Virus record (IMG/VR): IMGVR_UViG_3300030060_002483
Span: 1-62,064 of that record
From: a virus
Length of the DNA: 62,064 bases
Direction: 5' to 3' (one strand)
Position numbers and translations under genes: made by a program. The notes below the pieces were generated by a model. That model was given only the letters and a program-made list of their open reading frames with translations, did no database searches and had not been told where the DNA came from. Below, piece after piece: positions 7,867-18,299 of the stretch. The first letter of the stretch is position 1; the number at the start of each line of letters is the position of its first letter.

Positions 7867-9732
7867 ATGCCTATAAGTAAAATTAATTTTAGACCAGGAG
7901 TAGTAAGAGAGGGAACCTCTTACTCTAATGAAGGGGGATGGTTTGACGTTAATAAAGTTAGGTTTAACGCAGGTTTACCACAAAAAATAGGTGGTTGGGT
8001 CAAAGATAACACTAACACTTTTTTAGGCACGTGTAGAGCTTTACTGGCTTGGGTCGATTTAGCTGGTACTAAATACTTAGGTTTAGGTACGCATTTAAAA
8101 TACTATGTAGAATTAGGTACAGGTTACCATGATATAACTCCTATACGTAGTACCACTAGTGCGGGTGACGTTACTTTTAGTGCCACTAACGGTAGTAGTT
8201 CTATAACTGTAGCCGACACTGCTCATGGTGCTGTTAAGAATGACTTCGTTACTTTTAGTGGTGCTAGTAGTTTAGGCGGTAATATTACAGCAAACGTACT
8301 AAACCAAGAATATCAAATAGCTAGTATTACTAACGCTAATAGTTACGTAATAACTGCTAAAGATACTAGCGGTACAACAGTTACAGCTAACTCTAGTGAT
8401 AGCGGTAACGGAGGCAGTAGCGTAGTAGGAGCTTATCAAATAAACGTAGGTCTTGATGTTTTTATTTCTAGTACAGGTTGGGGGTCAGGTGCTTGGGGTG
8501 CAGGTGCTTATGGTGAAAGCACAGTGTTGAGTATTAGTAATCAATTAAGGTTGTGGACTCATGATCATTTTGGTGAAGATTTACTTATAAACGTTAGAGC
8601 TGGTGGTTTATATTACTGGGATGAATCAGGTGGCGTTAATAATAGAGCAGTAGAACTTTCAAGTTTAAGCGGTAGTATTTTAGCTCCTACAGTAGGCTTA
8701 CAGGTTTTAGTTTCAGAAACAGATAGACACGTAATAGTTTTAGGTAGTGACCCTATATCAGGCAGTTCAAGAACGGGAGTAGTAGACCCGATGTTAGTGG
8801 CTTTTAGCGATCAAGAAAATTTATTAGATTTTGAACCTTTGTTAAGTAATACAGCTGGTGATTTACGTTTATCAGAGGGCAGTACAATCATAGGTGCTGT
8901 AAAAGCAAGACAAGAAATATTAATATGGACAGACACAGCTTTATATAGTATGCAGTTTATTGGTCCGCCGTTTACTTTTGGGTTAAATTTAATTAATAAC
9001 GCTAGTGGTTTAATATCACCTAACGGAGCAGTAGTGGCTCCTAGCGGAGTTTTTTGGATGGGTTACGATAATTTTTATATTTATAACGGTAGTGTGCAAA
9101 AAGTACCTTGTAGCGTACTTAGTTACGTTTTTGACGATATGAACTCAACACAAACACATAAGTTTTTTGCTTTTACTAATACTGAGTTTGATGAAGTAGG
9201 TTGGTTCTACTGCTCATCAGATAGTAGTGAGATAGACCGTTACGTAGTTTTTGATTACGCAGATAAAGTCTGGACTTACGGTCAAATATCTAGAACGGCT
9301 TGGTTAGATACAGGCGTAAAAAATTACCCAAGAGCGGTTTCTAATAATTATCTATACAGACACGAGTTTGGCTATAACGATGACGGTAGTCCTATGACTG
9401 ATGTCTTTATAGAGAGCAGCGATTTTGATATAGGTGACGGTGATACGTTCTCCTTTATTAGAAAAATAATACCTGATGTAAGGTTTTTAAATAACAGTAC
9501 AGACGGTCAAGTTAACATAGTTTTAAAAACTAGAAATTTTCCAGGTGAGTCATTAAACACCTCAAGCACTAACGCAGTGGGCAGTTCCACCACACAATCA
9601 CACGTTAGGGCTAGAGGTAGACAAGCCGTAGTACGTTTAGAATCAGATGACGATGATACTGACGCAAATAATGATGTGGGGTGGAGACTAGGTTTACTAA
9701 GAATGGACATACAAAACGACGGTAGAAGATGA
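7867..9732 (+). CDS. Virion structural protein (tail or head-to-tail region)
   Basis: 621 residues, with GAGGTG before the ATG. The N-terminus (INFRPGVVREGTSYSNEGG, then GLPQKIGGW) is a signature I recall from a large structural protein of marine podoviruses. The middle is beta-rich and Gly/Ser/Thr-rich, including GSGAWGAGAYGES. No enzyme motif is seen. It probably belongs to the tail or to a DNA-stabilising complex. It overlaps the next gene by ATGA. Confidence 0.75.
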   Translation: MPISKINFRPGVVREGTSYSNEGGWFDVNKVRFNAGLPQKIGGWVKDNTNTFLGTCRALLAWVDLAGTKYLGLGTHLKYYVELGTGYHDITPIRSTTSAGDVTFSATNGSSSITVADTAHGAVKNDFVTFSGASSLGGNITANVLNQEYQIASITNANSYVITAKDTSGTTVTANSSDSGNGGSSVVGAYQINVGLDVFISSTGWGSGAWGAGAYGESTVLSISNQLRLWTHDHFGEDLLINVRAGGLYYWDESGGVNNRAVELSSLSGSILAPTVGLQVLVSETDRHVIVLGSDPISGSSRTGVVDPMLVAFSDQENLLDFEPLLSNTAGDLRLSEGSTIIGAVKARQEILIWTDTALYSMQFIGPPFTFGLNLINNASGLISPNGAVVAPSGVFWMGYDNFYIYNGSVQKVPCSVLSYVFDDMNSTQTHKFFAFTNTEFDEVGWFYCSSDSSEIDRYVVFDYADKVWTYGQISRTAWLDTGVKNYPRAVSNNYLYRHEFGYNDDGSPMTDVFIESSDFDIGDGDTFSFIRKIIPDVRFLNNSTDGQVNIVLKTRNFPGESLNTSSTNAVGSSTTQSHVRARGRQAVVRLESDDDDTDANNDVGWRLGLLRMDIQNDGRR

Positions 9733-10058
9733 GTAAACTTTTAGCAACTAATTTACCGTTAGAGTTAGGGGACAGTGTAACTCCGCTAACTTACAATAAA
9801 TTAGTGAGAATATTAGAACTTAACTTAGGTCAGTTTGACCCTGATAGTATCAGACAAATAGATGGAGAAACGTTAAATAAGGTTAATTTTAATGCGGGTA
9901 GTATCATATGGAACACGACTATAGAGGCTTTACAGGTCTATACGGGTAATAAATGGGAGAATATCTCTACACCTAACAACCCTTTAGGCTTTGAGTTAAC
10001 AGGCTCAGTAGGTAAGGTAAGCGTAGTTAATAAAGGTGATACTACTATAAAAATTTAA
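9729..10058 (+). CDS. Small virion-associated protein
   Basis: 109 residues, coupled to the previous structural gene by a 4-base overlap. The sequence has no membrane segment and no known motif. A Trp- and Tyr-containing centre (IIWNTTIEALQVYTGNKWE) resembles short segments used in phage tail proteins. A structural or assembly role is inferred from position only. Confidence 0.7.
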   Translation: MSKLLATNLPLELGDSVTPLTYNKLVRILELNLGQFDPDSIRQIDGETLNKVNFNAGSIIWNTTIEALQVYTGNKWENISTPNNPLGFELTGSVGKVSVVNKGDTTIKI

Positions 10059-10068
10059 GATTTGCCTT

Positions 10069-10074
10069 TATAAT
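10069..10074 (+). promoter_or_regulatory. -10-only promoter candidate, possibly leaderless mRNA
   Basis: TATAAT lies 7 bases before the ATG at 10082, and no Shine-Dalgarno sequence precedes that start. No good -35 box is found 16-18 bases upstream. The flanking TTTATAATA is shared with the site at 39088-39096 before another late-type gene. Confidence 0.45.
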
Positions 10075-10081
10075 AGATTTT

Positions 10082-11068
10082 ATGGGTTTTTTGAGCAAAT
10101 TAGCGAAAAAGCTAAAATCTTCTATACGAGACATAGCTACAGTAGTGGGTTTCGCTATCGGTGGACCAGCAGGAGCAGCCATAGGTCAGGGTGTAGGTTC
10201 ATTAGCTGAAGGTAGAAGCCTTAAAAAAAGTTTAGGCAGTTCATTAAAAGTTTTCGGCGGAGCTAACGTATTAGCAGGAGCAGGTATAACTGGCGGTAAC
10301 CCAGCTGGTAAGTTGTTTCAAAACACAGGTAGAATACAACTAGGTTCTCCTATGGGAGCTGACGCTTTATCGGGGGGAGCTAAAGGTGTTTTTCAAGGAA
10401 TAGGTTCTGATTTACGTAATGTATTATCAGGTGATATGTCTTTAAGTTCTCTAGGTGAAAACTCTTTAGCTAAAGGTGCTTTTGATAATATTAATAGATT
10501 TGAACAAGCAGCACTAGCCTCTGGAGTCGCTTCTGCTTTAGGAGCAGTTACCGATGACCCTGAAACCTTACCTAATTTTTCTACTGGTAATTTCACTAGT
10601 AGACTAGGTGAAGGCGGTCCAGGACCAATAAACCCTTATACAGGACAACCTTACGGAGAAGAGACTGGCGGTTTAGCAGCAGCAGTACCCATTGACCCTA
10701 GTTTAACAATGGACCCTTTAACTCAAATAATATACGACGAATTAAGAAAAAGACAATACGACCTTTATGACTTACCTAGTTTTGATATGGTTCCAGCAGA
10801 ACACGGTGGAGAAATAAAAAGGTTAGCTGACGGTGGTGCGTTACCTGAGGTAGATTTAAGAGACTCAGGTGGAGAAACTAATGACCCCAACGGTTCAGGC
10901 GATAAAGATACTATACCAGCACTACTAGCTGACGGTGAGTTTGTAATGACTAAACAAGCAGTAAAAGGTATAGGTGACGGTAATCATAGTAAAGGCATTA
11001 GTGCACTTTACGCTATGATGGATAAAAACGAGAAAAAAGCAGAGGGTATGGGCTTAGGTAGAGCATAA
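10082..11068 (+). CDS. Virion-associated protein with glycine-rich N-terminus
   Basis: 328 residues. The N-terminus is basic (LSKLAKKLKSSIRDI) and is followed by a Gly/Ala-rich, mildly hydrophobic segment (~15-85). The C-terminus has the segment DKDTIPALLADGEFVMTKQA, a motif I recall from many marine phage structural proteins. No enzyme motif is seen. It leads a five-gene cluster (10082-18299) of large proteins that may be internal virion or ejection proteins. Its start lacks a ribosome binding site; see the -10 element just upstream. Confidence 0.75.
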   Translation: MGFLSKLAKKLKSSIRDIATVVGFAIGGPAGAAIGQGVGSLAEGRSLKKSLGSSLKVFGGANVLAGAGITGGNPAGKLFQNTGRIQLGSPMGADALSGGAKGVFQGIGSDLRNVLSGDMSLSSLGENSLAKGAFDNINRFEQAALASGVASALGAVTDDPETLPNFSTGNFTSRLGEGGPGPINPYTGQPYGEETGGLAAAVPIDPSLTMDPLTQIIYDELRKRQYDLYDLPSFDMVPAEHGGEIKRLADGGALPEVDLRDSGGETNDPNGSGDKDTIPALLADGEFVMTKQAVKGIGDGNHSKGISALYAMMDKNEKKAEGMGLGRA

Positions 11069-12372
11069 TGAGCACAGAAAATACACAAGATATAGAAAAT
11101 CAACAAACCTTTGGGCAGATAACTGCCCCACCACAATTTATTACTGACTTTTACCGAGGAGGATTGCCTGGAGTACCTGGACTGGTGCCTATGGCTAATC
11201 AGTTTTTCCTTAACCAACTTTACGGCATGGCTGAAGGTCAAACACCTTTTGATTACGGATCACGTATAGCTGATTTTACGCCTGCTGAAAGAAAAGCTTT
11301 TGATATGACTTACGATAGAATGGGTAGTTATAAACCATTTTTAGGTGCTGCTGGTGATATTTTTGGGCAAAGTTATTCAGACTTACTACGTACTGGTAGT
11401 ATGGGTGAAGGTCTCATAGGAGCAGGAGCTAATAAGTTAGGTCAGTTTACAGACTTAGCTACAGGCATGTACGGTAAGGCTCCAGGTGCAGCAGAAGCAG
11501 GAACCATGGCTGGTGCTGGAGCTATAGGTCAGGGGATAACAGGCAGTAGAGCAGGGTTAGGTCAATTCAACCCACGTTCAGCTAGTAGTTTTTTTAACCC
11601 TTTTGAAACTAACGTAGTAGATACAGCATTACAAGATTTACAAAGGCAAGGCGATAGAGCTAGTAAACAACGTAGAGCTAGAGCGGTAAGCTCAGGTGCT
11701 TTTGGCGGTAGTAGAGCTAGGTTAGGTTTAGAAGAAGGTGAAAGAGCCTTACGTAGTGCACAAGCTGACGTGGCTGGTAAATTACGTCAAAGTGGTTTTG
11801 ATAAAGCAATGCAACAAGCCATAGGCACAGACGAAGCAGCAAGACGTAGAGCTTTACAACAAGCTGGGTTGATGGGCTCGTTTGGTAATCAACTAGCTGG
11901 CATGGGTAGAGGATTAGCAGGAGTCTACGGTAACGTAGCTAGTGGGCTAGGTGGACTAGGTGCTAACTTTGGACAACTTATGTCAGGTATGGGTACTGAT
12001 TTAGCAGGTATAGGACAAAGAGGAGCTCAAATAGGTACGGGTATAGGTGGTGCGTTTAGTGGTTTAGGTCAAAACTTATACGGGCTACAAGGTCAAGATA
12101 TAGCTAGTATGATGAATATGGGTAGAACTCAAAGAGCCATGGACCAAGCTAGAATGGATGAGGCATATAGAGATTACGTAGGTAAATTTAATATGCCTAC
12201 TAATTTATTAAGTCAATACGCAGGTATTATGGGCGGTATTACACCTAACTTAGGTACTTACACAAGAGGATACGCCGACCCTGGAGAAGCTGATGATGGT
12301 GGTTTTATAAGTAGATTAGGAGATTTAGCTAACTTATACGGTACATTCCAGGGAAATAATCAAAGTGCCTAG
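11068..12372 (+). CDS. Putative internal virion protein, Gly/Ala/Arg-rich
   Basis: 434 residues, coupled to the upstream gene by TAATG. It is rich in Gly, Ala, Gln, Arg and Met, with long helical stretches between ~60 and ~330 and short repeats such as GLGGLGANFGQLMSGMGTDLAGIGQRG. No catalytic motif is recognised. Size, composition and position suggest an internal core or ejection protein. Confidence 0.72.
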   Translation: MSTENTQDIENQQTFGQITAPPQFITDFYRGGLPGVPGLVPMANQFFLNQLYGMAEGQTPFDYGSRIADFTPAERKAFDMTYDRMGSYKPFLGAAGDIFGQSYSDLLRTGSMGEGLIGAGANKLGQFTDLATGMYGKAPGAAEAGTMAGAGAIGQGITGSRAGLGQFNPRSASSFFNPFETNVVDTALQDLQRQGDRASKQRRARAVSSGAFGGSRARLGLEEGERALRSAQADVAGKLRQSGFDKAMQQAIGTDEAARRRALQQAGLMGSFGNQLAGMGRGLAGVYGNVASGLGGLGANFGQLMSGMGTDLAGIGQRGAQIGTGIGGAFSGLGQNLYGLQGQDIASMMNMGRTQRAMDQARMDEAYRDYVGKFNMPTNLLSQYAGIMGGITPNLGTYTRGYADPGEADDGGFISRLGDLANLYGTFQGNNQSA

Positions 12373-14776
12373 AAGAGATGTTTATACAGATAATGTGTTC
12401 AGACCAAATGAGGAACCCACATTACCGAGCTCAGTTACGGATAACGTATTTAGACCGAATCAAGAAACCCCACAGCCTGTGATGTATTCAGGAATCGCCA
12501 ACACAGGCACTGACACAGAAATAGTTGATCAAGCTACTGAAAATATGATTGCTGCCCTTGACCCTGTTTTAGTAGGTGACGACCCAACACTCAACGAATT
12601 ATTAAATAGCTCAGCTGTGTATGGTTCTTTAAATAAAGACGTAGATACTATACGTGATACGTATAACGCTGTACGTAATATTAATGATGACAAACTACTT
12701 ACAGATGAAGAAAAACAAGGTGTGTATAGAGACGCAGTAAGTAAAATGTTAGAAATACCTGAAGAAGATTTAGGTAAATACTTTCAAAAACCAGACGAAG
12801 CTTTACCGTTTATGGTGGCTGGTGCTTCGTTAAAAGCCTCAGGTAAACGTGGTGACAGTTTAGGGGAGAGTTTACTAGAAGCTTTTATGAGTTACAGAGT
12901 AGCTAAAAAGAGTGGCGAAAAAGCTTTTGATAAACAAGTAAAAGACTACGAACTAAGTAAAAAGAAATTAGTTGATAGGTTCCTAGTAGATTTAGCAATA
13001 GATGATGAAAGAACTTTAAATAATATAGCTCAAGCTTATTTAAACGACAGGTATTTTGAATCACCTAAAATGTATATGATATCAGACTCTAAAGGAGAGT
13101 TTGTTAATCCACCTAAAGTCATGAGTGATTTTGAAGTAAATAAATTTAAAAGTAATAACCCTAACGTAACTATAAGACCTTATGATAAAGCTGAAGACGA
13201 TTTAAAAAACTATACTATTAGGTATAGAGAAAAAGACGGCACTACCAGTGAGGTTAGTGGTTTAATGACTAAAGGTGCTGTAAGAAATTACATACCTATA
13301 GACAGCGGAGGTTTAGGTAAATACGATAACGTATTAAGCGTTGAAGAAGGGGCTGGTAATACTAACCTTAAAAATTATTTAATTGAGTACACAGACGGTA
13401 GAGAGGCTACACAAATATCTTTAAACCCTGACCAATATACTGCGTATAATAATGAAAAAGATAGTAGAGGAATAAAAAGTATTAGTCAGCTTACTGGCGG
13501 TTTTACTTGGGCTATAGACAATAGAGGTGAGTCACCTGTGCTAGGTTACTTTAGTAACGCAGAACTAGCATCGGCAGGTCCAGGAGACTTTAGCCCTAAA
13601 CCAGGAATGAACGTAGAGGTTACAAAAGATGGCGTGGTAATGAGTGACGGTAGCCCTAATGCTATGTTAACGGCTAAGTATAAAGACGGTAGAAAAAAAG
13701 GCGAAGAAATAAGAACTAAAATAGACACTACAGAAACATTAGTAGATAATTATTTTATATCAGCCAGACAAGTAGATGACCTTTTAGCAGAGTTTGAAGG
13801 TAATAGAGATTTACTTATGAATAACCTAGCTGCACAAGGAGCTACCTTCGCTGATAAAGTAGTAGTTAGTATCAACGCAATAGGTGATTTATTCAGGAGC
13901 CCAGCTAAAGAAGGCGGATATACTTTTAAAGTAGGTAACGAAACAGTTAGTTACACCGACTTTCAAAGTAGTATTATAGACAGCCGAGAGTGGCAAGAAT
14001 TTAGTAAAGGTCCGTTAGGTCAAACTTTAAAAGACGCTGGTGTTACTGGACAAGCATTTAACGCAGCACTTTTTGATTTAGCAATGATTGCTGCCAGTAC
14101 TTACGGTAATAAAGAAAGTTTAGATATGCGTGCGTTGAGTGATAAAGACATACAACTTTTCTTAAGAACTCAAGGTAATGAAGCTTATAGTTTTGACGGT
14201 TATTTAAAAATAATAGGTGGTTTTAGAACTAGATTATTAGAACGTAATATTAACGTACTAGAAAGATACTTAGAAGACCCAGCTTATTTCTATGAAGGTA
14301 TTATAGATGAAAGAGGTAACTATGATTCTGACTGGCAAAAAACTACCAATGATAGAATAAGAACTATACTAGGTGTAGACGAAGAAGGTAATGAAACTGG
14401 AGAAGGGCTTTACGGTTTACTTAGAGAAACAGCTGATATTACTGCACCTAACGCAACACCTACTTTAAAAAGAACTGACGACGTTAGTAGTACAGATAAA
14501 AATGAAATAGACTTAACTGAATTAGTATTAGACCCACAAAGCCAAAACGTGGTACAAGCTTTTAGTGCTTACGGAGTGACACCTAGTAAAACTTACACAC
14601 AAAACACTGAACTACGTAACGGTTATAGTATAGGCAATTTAGTTAATATGTATTTATCTACTCCACCAGAGTCGCAAGCACGTGCTATATTTTTAGCTAA
14701 TTTAAAGAAACAACTTAGAGAAGAAGAATATGCTGCGTTTGATATTTATAAGAGTTTAGCAGTGAGGAATCAATAA
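12365..14776 (+). CDS. Large putative internal virion protein
   Basis: 803 residues from a GTG start at 12365 that overlaps the upstream stop by 8 bases. The N-terminus holds two near copies of TDNVFRPNxE (residues ~8-33). The rest is charged and mixed alpha/beta without a recognised domain. Its position between two other large proteins suggests it is packaged in or ejected from the head, but this is inference. Confidence 0.72.
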   Translation: MPRRDVYTDNVFRPNEEPTLPSSVTDNVFRPNQETPQPVMYSGIANTGTDTEIVDQATENMIAALDPVLVGDDPTLNELLNSSAVYGSLNKDVDTIRDTYNAVRNINDDKLLTDEEKQGVYRDAVSKMLEIPEEDLGKYFQKPDEALPFMVAGASLKASGKRGDSLGESLLEAFMSYRVAKKSGEKAFDKQVKDYELSKKKLVDRFLVDLAIDDERTLNNIAQAYLNDRYFESPKMYMISDSKGEFVNPPKVMSDFEVNKFKSNNPNVTIRPYDKAEDDLKNYTIRYREKDGTTSEVSGLMTKGAVRNYIPIDSGGLGKYDNVLSVEEGAGNTNLKNYLIEYTDGREATQISLNPDQYTAYNNEKDSRGIKSISQLTGGFTWAIDNRGESPVLGYFSNAELASAGPGDFSPKPGMNVEVTKDGVVMSDGSPNAMLTAKYKDGRKKGEEIRTKIDTTETLVDNYFISARQVDDLLAEFEGNRDLLMNNLAAQGATFADKVVVSINAIGDLFRSPAKEGGYTFKVGNETVSYTDFQSSIIDSREWQEFSKGPLGQTLKDAGVTGQAFNAALFDLAMIAASTYGNKESLDMRALSDKDIQLFLRTQGNEAYSFDGYLKIIGGFRTRLLERNINVLERYLEDPAYFYEGIIDERGNYDSDWQKTTNDRIRTILGVDEEGNETGEGLYGLLRETADITAPNATPTLKRTDDVSSTDKNEIDLTELVLDPQSQNVVQAFSAYGVTPSKTYTQNTELRNGYSIGNLVNMYLSTPPESQARAIFLANLKKQLREEEYAAFDIYKSLAVRNQ

Positions 14777-16812
14777 TGGCTGTAGGTGATATAGTAGATT
14801 TAGATGAAATACTAGAAGGTTACACACCTATGGTAGATCCGCAGTTTAGCCCAGAAGTTAGCAGAGCAGCAGTAAAAGATTTAAATTTTTTTGAAAGACC
14901 TAGCCAAGAAGAAATAGCTAGAGACTTATACGGTATAACAGCAGAGAGTGCACCATCGGCAACATTAGGATCTACTTTATTAAGTACAACTTTTGGAGAC
15001 ATAGCAGCACAAAGAGCACTTGGACCGTTTTATAATTTATTAAATAAAGATAGTCCACCTGTTGATATAGTAAAAGATGCTAATTTTTTACCTAAAGATC
15101 AATTTGAAAGAGGTCAAAAGGCTCTACTACTTGAGTATTACCAAGACAGCAGTCTTAGGGAACTCGACCCTAGAATAGACCCCACCACTAATAGAATGAC
15201 CTACATTAGACCTGAAGACGGTAAACGTATTTACGTTAACGCACCTGGAGTTGATTTAGCAGATTTTAAAACTAGCTTTATAGAACCCTTAGCACTTGAT
15301 TTAGTTGGTGCCGTGGGTGGTGGTGCTTTAGGGTTACAAGCAGAAGCACGAGGCAAAATAGGTAAATTCGCTAGTGGTGCTATAGGTGCTTTATTCGGTA
15401 GTAGTGCAGCTGAAAGTTTAGGTTTAGGTACTGCAGGTCAGGCAGGGGTAGGAACAGCAGGAGCAGCAGTAGGCTACGCTTCACCCACTTTAGCTTTGAG
15501 TGCTGAAGGTGCTTTTTTAACTCATATGTTATGGAGAAAAGCTAATCTAGAAGGTTTAAGGGAAAGAGGTATATTAGACGAAACTTATACCGACGAAAAA
15601 ATATTAAGAACAGCAGTACAAGACGCCTCTATAGTAGGTGGTACTGAACTAGTAGGCGGAACTTTATTCGCTGGTTTAAGTAAATTAATAGGTGCCAACC
15701 CAGCTAGTGTAGGTATAAGTAGAGAACAATTTGAAACTGCCTTAGATACGGTTAAAACTATGCGTAAAGAAGCTAGTACTCCACAAGAAAAAGAGTTATT
15801 AGATAACTTAACCGTACCCGAAGTTTTAGAAGTAGCAGGAGTTGACGCACCGTTTAAAATACCGTACATGAAAGCAGGTATAGAACGTTTAGGTCAAAGT
15901 CCACAATTAACCTCAAACGCAGTTTATAGAGAAATACTAGAAGAACAAACAAGAAGAACTAAAGCGATGGGGGATTTTTTTGAGAGTACAGGTATTGACC
16001 CAGCTATCTTTAAACCAGTAGACGCCACTAAAGCTAAACAAGGTTTCGGTGAGAGTATGCTCAGCTACGCCGATGATAAAGTTTTACCTAACGCTAAACC
16101 TAACCAAAAAGCCCTAATAAACCTCTTTAAAAACAATGAAGGTGAGCCAGAAATGATTTTTGGTAGCGTATGGAAGCCACAATCAGTGAGTTTAAACCAA
16201 GCTTTAATAGGTAAACTAACTAGAAAAGGAGACGAAGCTAGTAAGGACGTATTTAAAAGTTTAATCTATAAAGACTTTTTACAAAACACCGTTGACGGTA
16301 ACGGTAAGTTTGTTTCAGGGAACGTTGATAAATATCTTAGACAATACTCAGACTCATTAGGAGTTTGGTTTGGTGATGATATGGTAAAGGGTTTACAAAG
16401 TTATAACACCTTACTTAAAAAAATTGATACGGGAGCCGTGAAAGTACCAGAAGGCATTGTTCTTAATACGGTTAAAAAAATGGTCAATGATTTAGTTAGA
16501 GCTTACGTAGGTATCTTCACTAGAGAGGGTCGTGTAGTGACTGCTTTAACTAGAGGAGCAGATAGAGCTAAATTAGGTAACTATGAAAAATTAATACTAG
16601 ACCCAGAACTATTAGCTGAAAGAATAGCTAAAAGAGAGTTTTTTGATGACCCTGATATTAGGTTATTAGCTAGATTTTTAAGTAGAGGTTACGGTCAAGA
16701 CAGGTTTATAACCCCAGACGATACAATAATTTACGGGGAAACACCTTTAGCTGAAGAGCAAGATAAGGTAAACTTAGAAGTACTAGACAGCATTTTAGCG
16801 GAGTTTGAATGA
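14776..16812 (+). CDS. Large putative internal virion protein with hydrophobic centre
   Basis: 678 residues, starting within TAATG. Residues ~170-250 are Gly/Ala-rich and moderately hydrophobic (LVGAVGGGALGLQ and GTAGQAGVGTAGAAVG), like segments of ejection proteins that insert in membranes. The remainder is helical and charged. No enzyme motif is identified. It is coupled by ATGA to the Pro-rich gene downstream. Confidence 0.7.
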   Translation: MAVGDIVDLDEILEGYTPMVDPQFSPEVSRAAVKDLNFFERPSQEEIARDLYGITAESAPSATLGSTLLSTTFGDIAAQRALGPFYNLLNKDSPPVDIVKDANFLPKDQFERGQKALLLEYYQDSSLRELDPRIDPTTNRMTYIRPEDGKRIYVNAPGVDLADFKTSFIEPLALDLVGAVGGGALGLQAEARGKIGKFASGAIGALFGSSAAESLGLGTAGQAGVGTAGAAVGYASPTLALSAEGAFLTHMLWRKANLEGLRERGILDETYTDEKILRTAVQDASIVGGTELVGGTLFAGLSKLIGANPASVGISREQFETALDTVKTMRKEASTPQEKELLDNLTVPEVLEVAGVDAPFKIPYMKAGIERLGQSPQLTSNAVYREILEEQTRRTKAMGDFFESTGIDPAIFKPVDATKAKQGFGESMLSYADDKVLPNAKPNQKALINLFKNNEGEPEMIFGSVWKPQSVSLNQALIGKLTRKGDEASKDVFKSLIYKDFLQNTVDGNGKFVSGNVDKYLRQYSDSLGVWFGDDMVKGLQSYNTLLKKIDTGAVKVPEGIVLNTVKKMVNDLVRAYVGIFTREGRVVTALTRGADRAKLGNYEKLILDPELLAERIAKREFFDDPDIRLLARFLSRGYGQDRFITPDDTIIYGETPLAEEQDKVNLEVLDSILAEFE

Positions 16813-18299
16813 GCATAGGTAGTTTTTTCGGTAGAGGTGGCGGGTTTTACGGTATAAATCCTATGGTTCGTCCTTCACCTTTTAGTGCGCCACCACGTTT
16901 ACAAACTCAAGGTCCAGAATCGCTGAGAAGGTTTGGTCTCAACCAAGACATGTATAGACCTCAACCTGCTATATCTCTCCCTGCTGGACCAGTACAATAC
17001 GTAGGCGGAAGCCCAAACTTTAATTATAGAGGTCCACGTTTTGAACCGCCAGAGCCACTACCACCTGGAGAGGGGTTTATAGATGAAGGTGGTAACGGTA
17101 ACGGTAGACCTAAACCACCGCCTTCAATCGGTGGTCCAGGTCCAGGTCCAATAGATCCGCCTCCAGGAACACGACCACCAACGCCACCACAACCACCACA
17201 ACCACCACAACCACCTAGATTTGGTTTTGGGTTAGGTAATTTCGGTAGTTTTTTCGGTAATCAAAATCCGTTTATGAGTAACTTCGGCGGACTAAATCCT
17301 TATTCAAGTTATGGGTTTGGCGGAGGATTAGGTGGATTCGGAGGAGGAATGCAAGGAATGTACCCTTCTTTTGGCTTTAACCCTTACAATACATTTATGG
17401 GAGCTTTAGGCGGAGGAGGTTTTCCAGGGATAGGTAGACCACCGATAGGAGCACCTATTAGACCGTCACCGCCAGTAATAGGTTTCCCGCCACCGTTTAT
17501 GCCTAGACCTATACAAAGACCTATGCCTATGCCTCAACCTATGCCTATGCCCGTACGTGGAGGAATTGTGCCTCACGGTGGTTTAGGTAGTATTCAAATG
17601 AATGTACCAGAGCAACTACAACAACCACATGGCTATTTGAGTGGTGGAGACGTAGATAAAAGAAAAAGAGAGAACATAATTAATCCACCAAGAACGGATA
17701 CTGACCCTAATAATATGATGGCTCAACTTAGTGCGTTACTGGCTAGAACTATACGACCTTATATAACTGGGGAAACACCAGAACCCCCACCAGGAAAACC
17801 GCCTGTTAAACCACCTATAGATCCACCACCACCTCCGCCTCCGCCTCCGCCACCGCCTATAGATCCACCACCACCGATCAAACCACCGCCACCGCCTATA
17901 GTTCCACCGCCTATAGATCCGCCACCACCACCGATCAAACCACCGCCACCGCCTTATGATCCACCAATCAAACCACCCGTTAAACCACCTATACAGGTAG
18001 GACCACCTGTGGGTATGCCTTTACCTACGCCTACGCCTAGACCACCTATAGCTATAGGACCTATGCCTCAACCACCTTCGCCCTTTCCTATAAGACCGCC
18101 TATGCCTAAACCCAGACCACCCGTGAGTGCTGTAGGTATGCGACCTGTGGCTACTTTTAATATGAGCGACCCTCAAGGTATATTAAGAGATCTACAAGAA
18201 ATGTCAAACGAAGATGATAAGTTAATGAGCGGTTTAGGTTTATTAGCTGGTGGCGTAGATGACGAAGCTCTTGAAATTATAGATAGAGTATTAGGTTAA
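16809..18299 (+). CDS. Gly- and Pro-rich repetitive protein
   Basis: 496 residues. Residues ~140-225 are Gly/Phe/Asn-rich. Residues ~320-440 form long proline tracts with recurrent IDPPPP, IKPPPPP and VKPP units, expected to form extended polyproline II helices. A short acidic helical C-terminus follows (DLQEMSNEDDKLMSGLG). It could be a flexible linker or a virion surface or internal protein. Its end overlaps the converging helicase gene by 9 bases. Confidence 0.75.
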   Translation: MSIGSFFGRGGGFYGINPMVRPSPFSAPPRLQTQGPESLRRFGLNQDMYRPQPAISLPAGPVQYVGGSPNFNYRGPRFEPPEPLPPGEGFIDEGGNGNGRPKPPPSIGGPGPGPIDPPPGTRPPTPPQPPQPPQPPRFGFGLGNFGSFFGNQNPFMSNFGGLNPYSSYGFGGGLGGFGGGMQGMYPSFGFNPYNTFMGALGGGGFPGIGRPPIGAPIRPSPPVIGFPPPFMPRPIQRPMPMPQPMPMPVRGGIVPHGGLGSIQMNVPEQLQQPHGYLSGGDVDKRKRENIINPPRTDTDPNNMMAQLSALLARTIRPYITGETPEPPPGKPPVKPPIDPPPPPPPPPPPPIDPPPPIKPPPPPIVPPPIDPPPPPIKPPPPPYDPPIKPPVKPPIQVGPPVGMPLPTPTPRPPIAIGPMPQPPSPFPIRPPMPKPRPPVSAVGMRPVATFNMSDPQGILRDLQEMSNEDDKLMSGLGLLAGGVDDEALEIIDRVLG

